Assembly: GCA_003550325.1 (NCBI GenBank)
Contig: QKWP01000055.1
Location: forward strand, 142,069-206,068
Length of the DNA: 64,000 nt
From: Gigaspora rosea
Taxonomy: Eukaryota > Glomeromycota > Glomeromycetes > Diversisporales > Gigasporaceae
Direction: 5' to 3'
The translations under genes and the position numbers were made by a program. This document shows positions 57,417 through 64,000 of the stretch, piece after piece; position 1 is the stretch's first letter; each line of letters starts with the position of its first letter. The notes under the pieces were generated by a model. That model made no database searches, was not told the origin of the DNA, and was given only the letters and a program-made list of their open reading frames with translations.

Positions 57417-57606
57417 TATATATTGTGATTTTTAAAATAATAAACAAGCTTTCTATAAGAATTTTTTATAGTTATGCTTGATAGAAATCATATTAATTTT
57501 GATACAAATAAAACCAATATCAAAACAAAACTATATTATAAAACAAAATAAACCAAAAATTTCACAAAAATTATTACTTCAATATTAAAATAAAAGATTA
57601 AATAAA

Positions 57607-58378
57607 GGGAACTGCTATTTACACCATGGTTTTTGCTATTTGCACCATGGATTTTATGTAACATTAGATCATCAATCAACCTTTTCTATTTGCACCATGG
57701 TATAGTTACACAAACGTTTGAAAAATTTTATTTTGTACTTCTATATGTTGTTAATCTACAAAAAAGATGAGTTTTTATTGGTGCAGCATTAAAATGGTCT
57801 GAGGTTACACAAAAATTGTGAAAATCTGTCTGCATTATGTTAAGGCCTTAAAAAATTAGGGCAAGGGTTGGGCCGGATTATAAAATTAGGGTTAGGGTTG
57901 GCCCGTATTATAAAATTAGGTTAGCAGGCCTACTAGATTAGTTATCAAAATAAGACTTGTATAAAGTTACATGACATTAATAGCGTGAATATCTGCTAAT
58001 CTACAAAAAAAAGGCGAGTTTTTATTGGCGCAACATGAAAATTGTCCAAGATTACACAAATTTGTGAAAATCTGGCCCACATTATATTAAGGCCTTAAAA
58101 ATTAGGGTAAGGGTTGGCCCGAATTATAAAATTAGAGTTAGGGTTGGCCCGCATTATAAAATTAGGTTAGCAAGTCTACTAGATTACCAAAACAAGATTT
58201 GTGTAATATTATATGACATTAACAGCGCAAATTAACTGTTAATCTACAAAAAAAGGCGAGTTTTTATTGGTGCAATATATATTATCATGGTGTAAATAGA
58301 AAAGGTTGATTGATGATCTAATGTTACATGAATTCCATGGTGCAAATAGCAAAAACTATGGTGTAAATAGCAGTTCCC
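57607..58378. mobile_element. 772-bp element with long double terminal repeats
   Basis: Ends GGGAACTGCTATTTACACCA and the near-exact complement are flanked by TAAA at 57,603-57,606 and 58,379-58,382. Just inside, TTTGCACCATGG is repeated. The interior is a tandem duplication of about 250 bp (TTAAGGCCTTAAAAAATTAG and TACAAAAAA.GGCGAGTTT twice). It carries TTAGGGTTAGGGTTGGCCC-type telomere-like tracts in each half. No coding frame. Confidence 0.85.
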
Positions 58379-58757
58379 TAAATAAATAGCATAAATACAA
58401 TTTTTAAACCCAGTATAAGGATTGTACTAGTCCTGTATAGTATTATACACTACATAGCTACTATAGGACTCTAAAACATACATAAATAGATCAGGTATTA
58501 GTTTGCTTATTTTTGGTGATTTTTATGCAGATCTTTTCTATCTATAGTAATTTTTTGCTTATTTTTGTGAGTTTTTTCACAGATTTTTCTATTTTGGTAA
58601 TTTTATAATTAATCTAATCTATATATGTATATTTTGGAGTTCTGCTACTATAATAGGTAAAATCTGAGCAAAATTAAATACTAGTTGTGAAAAAATTAAG
58701 CTTTAAAGCTAGACTATTTGATTTTTTACTATATATGTATTTATATAAATTACTATA

Positions 58758-59345
58758 GCAGTTATCCGATACGTTACATGTAAATTTTTTATATATAAAT
58801 TTTAATAAAAAGTATATAAAATTACTATAAACTTTAAAGCAATAATGTTTCTCAATTTATATATTAGCTTAAAATTAAATTTTATAATTATGTGATTTTA
58901 TTTTAAGTAAAATCATGTGCTAAACAACTTTGTTTAAAGGCCCAAAATAGGTTTACTAATCAAAAAAAAATATTTTATATTGAAAAGTCAAAAATTTTAA
59001 TTTTGTATATAGATAACCTATTTTTTTTACAAGATAACATACTTCTGTCAGCTAAGTAAAGTTGTTCAAAGCATAATTTTACAAGTACTTATCATCTTAA
59101 AATTAAAAATATTTATTTTTGGCAAAGTTACATTTTTGTTTTGTACAAAAATAGCAAACCTGTAAAAGTTTTTTTTTATTACATTCTTTTTGCTCTATAT
59201 AATTGTGAAATTTAATTTTAAATCAATATGTAGATTAAGAAACATTATTGCTTCAAAGTTTATAGTAATTTTATATGTATTTTATTAAAATTTTATATAT
59301 AAAAACTTTATACCTAATATTGTATAACAAATCAGATAACCTTTG
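58758..59345. mobile_element. 588-bp palindromic element, relative of 16,508-17,839
   Basis: Ends GCAGTTATCCGATACGTTAC and, as complement, CAAAGGTTATCTGATTTGTT are flanked by TA at 58,756-58,757 and 59,346-59,347. The arms carry CTGAACAAC/AAAGTTGTTC-type motifs and TATAAAATTACTATAAAC in both orientations, as in the 16.5-kb element. Confidence 0.8.
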
Positions 59346-59347
59346 TA

Positions 59348-59753
59348 AATTATTTTTTAAAAAAATTACTATTAATAATTTTTTTATTTTATTAATAAAA
59401 TAATCAAAAAAAAATTTATTTTTGTTAATCTGATAACCTAATAATTATATTAAATTAAAAAATTAAAAATTAATTTGTACAAAAAATAGTTAAATCAAGA
59501 TACAAATCCTTTTGTACTAGACTCCACTGTAAAATTGTTATATAATTTGGATGAACTTTTATTAATTCACTTTTTTACTTTATATTAGATAAAAAAATAA
59601 ATATTTTTTTCGTCCAATATATAATAAAAAATAAATTAATTATAATTTGTCCAAAATTTTTAGAATATATATAATTTGTTATGCCAAACAGCCTTTTTAA
59701 TGCATTAAAGTCAATTTATTTACCATATATTTCTGAAATAAGCTACTTCCTTT
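59348..59753. other. AT-rich stretch, no gene seen
   Basis: Only A/T runs and weak inverted repeats. Near 59,725-59,750 a remnant ATATTTCTGAAATAAGCTAC resembles the terminus of the 18,872 element. Confidence 0.4.
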
Positions 59754-59761
59754 GTTTTAAC

Positions 59762-59901
59762 TAGAGCTGCAGGCCAATGAACATTTACTATGATGTTTGA
59801 TGTAATGAATATGATATGATATTTAATATGATTATTTATAAATTTTATATAATGTAAAGAGTGACATACTACTTTGGACCTTCTAAATGTTTGCAGCTCT
59901 A
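59762..59901. mobile_element. 140-bp hAT-type MITE
   Basis: Terminal repeats TAGAGCTGCAGGCC and, as complement, TAGAGCTGCAAAC are flanked by a perfect 8-bp duplication, GTTTTAAC, at 59,754-59,761 and 59,902-59,909. An 8-bp duplication and TAGAG-type ends are diagnostic of the hAT superfamily. Confidence 0.88.
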
Positions 59902-60012
59902 GTTTTAACTAAAAAACTAAAAACTTCTTTTATCCAAAAATAACAACCTGATTAATAATAGTTTTTATATAATAAAGTCAAAATTTTATAATATAAATTA
60001 AAAAATAATCTA

Positions 60013-60213
60013 AAAAGTGCACCCATGCACTCTGTGCCCTCTAGTGCTCTTTAATGTACTAGTAATAATTTCATCGCAAGTTGGATTAGGGTTATGGTCA
60101 AAATTAATACAAAATTGTGAGATAATTATTTTTTGTTAGAAGTGCAGTAGGTGTTATCCTAGTAAAATTTTGAAATATAAAAATAGGGGGCACAAAGTAC
60201 ACGGTGCACTTTT
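60013..60213. mobile_element. 201-bp TA-flanked element with telomere-like core
   Basis: Ends AAAAGTGCACCCATGCACTC and, as complement, AAAAGTGCACCGTGTACTTT are flanked by TA at 60,011-60,012 and 60,214-60,215. The interior matches 5,365-5,594 inverted. It contains GATTAGGGTTATGGTC. Confidence 0.82.
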
Positions 60214-60317
60214 TAGTAAAGTTCATAAATTAATTATAATTGTTTAAGTAAACTTATTTAGGAGATCAAAATACATATACTTTAAAATTTTATCCAAATT
60301 GGAGAAGTTTTTATTTT

Positions 60318-61355
60318 TTATTTTTTTTTTTGTTGTTAAGGTAAGGTCATGCCTCTAAACTTTATTGGATATATATTTATCGTTACAATATATTGCTTAC
60401 AATTATTATACTATCTACTAAGTGTCGAGACTTGGACTATTTTATCTATAACCTAAACCTACCAGAGCCTACCATATTCCTATTTATATAGTTAGCCTGG
60501 TTTTGGATGTCCCTTTTCCCCAACCAACAGTTAGTATTCACATGTCTACCACATTTTCTAATATCATTATTCCCAATTTGGTGTATGTGATTCCAGGTAG
60601 GTACTTTTTGCTTCCAAATTGGTATACCCAGTTTCCTTACTAGCGTACTTCTCAGGAGTTTGTATCTCAAGCCATGCAGCTGCCTTTACCATATTGGGTA
60701 AGTATCTCAAGCCTGCATGCTGCCGCAACTAGCTGATTTTCCTGTGACTTGGGGACCTAGGATTTAATGTTCTGAATTCAGAAATGTGCGAATGACTGTA
60801 CTTCCCACTATGGTGATGAGTACCCAGGCATGTTTCGCTAGAAGTTTCCAGTCCCTAATATAGTTGGATGGCATTATGAGGCTCAGCCAACCTGACTTTT
60901 GTACCACTACATGCACTTATACCAGCTGTACCTGTTACTGGTGGTCCTAGATGCTTTTAACATCCTAAGACTTCTATATAGGTGCACCCAGAGCTCCATT
61001 GGGCTTTGACACATACACATCTCCATGCTTCCACTTCTGTTGGTCGGTCAGTTCCGTCTGTCCTTGCAAAGTTTACTAAACCCCAGTACCCGGTCAGTCA
61101 CTCTTTGGATCCTTTTCCCCAGCATTCCAGACTACCAATCCAGTTGGCCCAGAAAGATTGGTCTGCCAGGCTTTAGGTGCCTAAGGTCTCCCTTTCCTTG
61201 GTTCATGCTTCTATAACACATTACCTTTTCCTCTGGTGCAACTCCAGCGGCCAGGTTGGTGGGCCCTTTTGCTATAGGGGCTCTTGCTCATCCAGATTTT
61301 CTGAGCCACTGCCAAGATTCTTTCCCTAGTACCATCGTAAGTCCAGCTACCTCTC
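60318..61355 (-). mobile_element. Inverted diverged member of the GC-rich retroposon family
   Basis: A T-run at about 60,308-60,332 would be the tail. Between 61,060 and 61,355 the sequence clearly follows the complement of 48,240-48,490 (CCAGTTGGCCCAGAAAGATT, CTTTTCCTCTGGTGCAACTC, GCGGCCAGGTTGGT). The 3' half (60,330-61,050) is similar in composition but was not matched to the 48-kb element, so it may be a chimeric or separate subfamily. The head is missing. Frames here (60,446-60,670; 60,982-61,216) have no domains. Confidence 0.65.
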
Positions 61356-61689
61356 CAAAAGAATTTTTATTAATTGAATTTAATTTTTATATTTAATAAA
61401 AAAATTAGAATTTTTTTAAAAAATATAAGGTAGACTGCCCTATTTCCACAAACATTTTTTTATTATATATAAAACTTTTTTAAAAATTAATATTTTTTTA
61501 CTAAAAAATATATATAATATATATAATCAATTTATTATTAAAAGATATCTAAATTGAATAAATTTATATACAAAAAAAAATTTTCTAAATAGAGCTAAAT
61601 TTTGTAAAATTTATAGAAAATTTAAACCTTCTTTTCTATTTCTATTAATACAATATAAACTTATTAAAAATTTTATATTTTATAATTTT

Positions 61690-63475
61690 TTTTTTTTAAT
61701 AATTAGTTTTTTAAATTTTGAACTTAAATTTTTTGCTTTTTTTTTTGCTCTTTGTTCTTTTCTTAATTTTATATCTTCTATTTTTTTTGTTTAATATTTT
61801 TTTTTTTTTGTAATTCTTTTGTAATAGCTTCAGAAGTTACTAAATTTCCAAATTTAAAAGCTTTAGATCGAGTTTTGGATTTTTTCACTTAAAAAGATAG
61901 ATGGATATTTTATAACTGATGATAAAGATATAGTTCCAGAATGTTCAAGAGCTTGAATATATTTTTGTAATTGTTGGTTTTCTTTTTCAAATTGTGCCAT
62001 TTTAAGACTTCTTGTATCATGTTCATATTGTGGTTTAAAAGAAACTTCTAATAGTTTTTCGATTGGTAATGAAGGTGCCAAGCTGTCTGGATTAATTGCA
62101 TTAGGATTCCAAGGCCAAATCCAGTTGCAGCATAGGCATTTCTAATTGTTGCAGGAGTGTAGATTCCAATTGTTGCAGAAGTGTAAATTTTAAAAAAAGC
62201 TTCACCAAAACTTTGTGCAAAAGAATATTTTGTAACAATTCTTTAATTATTAGTAAATCTAAATTGTTAAAAGCTTTATTATATTCAAGTTTAAGTTTTT
62301 TAAAAGGTATCTCAGAAGGTTGAAGAATATGAGTTGTATTTGATAGAAGAACATATAATAAAATTTTATTGTCACGGCAGTAATTAATACTAATTAAATC
62401 AATATGACTAGCATGTCCATCAAGCATAAGTAAGACTGGTTTAAAAGGTGGAATAGATTTATTAAAATGTTCAATGTATATTCTAAAAATATTTTCATGC
62501 ATATAACCAGTATTGGTAAAACCTGCAACAGTTCAGGTGGTACAGATGAACCAGATAACAATCTATCAAGAATATTAACTCTCTTGTAAATAAGCAATGG
62601 TAGGATATAGGTTCCTGTAGCTGAATTTGTAGGACATACTGAAACATGTTCTTTTAGAATTTTCAGCTGCAATTTTATGAACTTGTTGGGCATTTTTTTT
62701 GGCTAAAACTTTTTTGTAATTGGGCAGAAATATTAAATCCTGATTTGTCCATATTCCAGATTCGATCTGGAGTTAAAGAATAATCATCAAAAAGGGTTTA
62801 AGTTTTTCGAAATAGTTCTTAAGAACTATTTGGTTGGCTTTACTTGCATGTGCTTGAGAAAGTTCTTGAAGTGTACAAAATAAAAGTTCTGGATAGTCTT
62901 TCATAAATTTTTTTTACTACTTATAACCAGGAGTAGAGTTAAGACTTCAATTCGGATATAAATATATCCAGATTAATATTTTGTTAAAATTTATAGTAAA
63001 ACATAGTAATTATATCCGAATGCATCCGGATATAAAATAAATCTGGATATAAAAACATAGTGAAGTCTTAACTCTAACCAGAAGTACTATTAAATGGATT
63101 TTTTTGATTACATGTACTAAGAATTTGTATAACTATTGTATTGACTGCCTCTTTGGTAAGCCCAAAGCCAAGTTGCTGCATGTTTAAACAATAACTGGCT
63201 ATTTCATTTTCTTCATAAGCTGTAAGTATAGTAGGAGGACCACGATGATTTGGAACACCTTTTTCTGTAGCATTATGTAAAATTTGGTCTGCAATACCAA
63301 ACTCAAGAGCAACTCTATGTACACTTAAAGGTGGTGTTGAGCTAGTTTTTTGGGCTTCAAGAAATTTGAGTGCAGTACGAATATTGGCTTGATAGGAGGT
63401 TTCTTGATTTGCTAAAGGGTTTTGTAAATTTTGCTGAAGTGCTTCTTGGTGTAGAGCTTTTACTATGACATTTTT
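61690..63475 (-). pseudogene. pogo/Tigger-type DDE transposase, inactivated
   Basis: Minus-strand fragments in order: SVHRVALEFGI (near 63,335) and RGPPTILTAYEENEIASYC (near 63,235) from the N-terminal helix-turn-helix; PGYK followed by two stops where Trp-Trp is expected, then KKFMKDYPELL (near 62,905), as in the Tc5-type DNA-binding domain; IWNMDKSGFNIS with the first catalytic Asp (near 62,745); LMLDGHASHIDLIS with the second Asp (near 62,410); and HILQPSEIPFKKLK (near 62,310), where the family usually has LQPLD. The tail is Lys-rich and helical. At least three frameshifts, several stops and a 141-bp insertion break the gene. Relatives would supply transposition in trans for the many CAGT/TA-flanked elements here; this copy cannot. 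Confidence 0.88.
62935..63075. mobile_element. 141-bp MITE inside the pogo transposase gene
   Basis: Perfect terminal repeats AGAGTTAAGACTTCA and complement. The flanks are a 10-bp duplication with one mismatch: AACCAGGAGT at 62,925-62,934 and AACCAGAAGT at 63,076-63,085. Removing the insert and one duplicate restores the transposase frame across the join (STPGYK). The 10-bp duplication suggests a MULE-type MITE. Inner CGGATATA-type motifs are also inverted. Confidence 0.88.
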
Positions 63476-64000
63476 TTTAATAACAGTGCTAAAAAAAAAA
63501 TTGACCACAACACAATAAAATACATGTGTGTAATATTTTATATATATTGCGAACAAAAAAATGATTGAATAAAATATATACATATGCATGCATACAAATA
63601 TTATTAAGTATAATGAAAGATCAGGTACGATAAGTGATTGGGTAAAATAAATAATCGAAGTTTCTTTTTATTTAGTATTTTATTTTATTTTTTTATTTTT
63701 TTTATTTTTTATCTATTTTTTTCTTTCTCAAACATTTTCTTAGTTTTATAAATTCATAATATTCGCAATATTTACAGCATATATAGTAGATAAAATAGAG
63801 ACAAACTACGGCATCAAAAATTTAAAAAATTTTAAAGTAGTTTGGAGATAAAGTTAAAAAAAATCTTAAATTTATATATATAGTGCGGAAAAAAATTTAA
63901 TTTTTTTTAAGAAAAAGAAAATACTTTGCTGCTGTAGATTTTTGTATACATATATATGTATGTACTATATACATACTTTTCAATTTGCACAATGAACAAT
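63476..64000. other. No gene identified
   Basis: AT-rich upstream flank of the transposase relic, with T runs and TATA-rich tracts near 63,940-63,975. The open frame extending the transposase fragment upstream to 63,589 is hydrophobic and most likely not coding. Confidence 0.4.

Larger units (their letters stand above)
54310..57600 (+). repeat. Tandem array of about 450-480 bp units, interrupted by elements
   Basis: Units starting ATATAAACTAATTTATCTTT recur near 55,244, 55,691 and 56,171, with a partial earlier unit at 54,310-54,565. Shared order: TTGATTATTACATGCACTTTG, GAAATTAACTGAGATATAGA, CTACATATTGTGATC, AACATATTAGCTG. Units are interrupted by elements at 54,566-55,224 and 56,491-57,416. 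No coding frame. Confidence 0.75.

Overview
The window is AT-rich eukaryotic DNA with very few genes and dense layers of repeats. The best guess is an arbuscular-mycorrhizal fungus (Glomeromycotina, Rhizophagus/Gigaspora type). That rests on a VWA plus alpha-kinase protein, on decayed relatives of tyrosine-kinase-like, TLDc and DUF89/ARMT1 genes, and on MULE and pogo transposases. No bacterial operon, ribosomal RNA or CRISPR array is visible, and TTAGGG-type telomeric hexamers occur inside the sequence. The assignment is inference; no marker gene settles it.

Layout. 1-8.5 kb: repeat-only DNA, including a composite palindrome (1.6-4.6 kb) and an array of about 200-bp hairpins (5.9-7.7 kb). 8.5-14.2 kb: the most gene-like part, with a kinase relic, a long single-copy-looking stretch, the one intact gene (VWA/alpha-kinase, 11,899-13,461) and three small inverted-repeat elements downstream. 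14.8-25.1 kb: nested palindromic elements, a second hairpin array and the first copy of an unknown coiled-coil gene. 26.4-28.2 kb: a broken DUF89/ARMT1 gene with a small transposon inside. 28.8-37.1 kb: palindromes, GC-rich islands, a second coiled-coil gene copy divergent from a decayed gene with an internal duplication, and tandem repeats. 37.6-43 kb: palindromic elements carrying younger ones. 43-50 kb: a palindrome split by a 5.8-kb MULE, which holds a dead transposase, a TLDc-like fragment, a foldback element and a 1-kb poly(A) retroposon. 50-58.4 kb: tandem repeats with insertions. 58.7-63.5 kb: more inverted-repeat elements and a dead pogo/Tigger transposase gene.

The most informative feature is insertion stratigraphy. 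Many elements can be delimited to the base, because their target duplication (TA, TTA/TAA, TTAA, 8-10 bp or 13-15 bp) and often an uninterrupted paralogous site are both in the window. At least eight superfamily-like signatures coexist. Three unusual threads run through it: hierarchical palindromes, telomere-like hexamer tracts in the middle of otherwise different palindromic elements, and a GC-rich retroposon family with a tRNA-like head.

Only the VWA/alpha-kinase gene looks functional. Repeat boundaries were read by eye and may be off by several bases where no target duplication is quoted.
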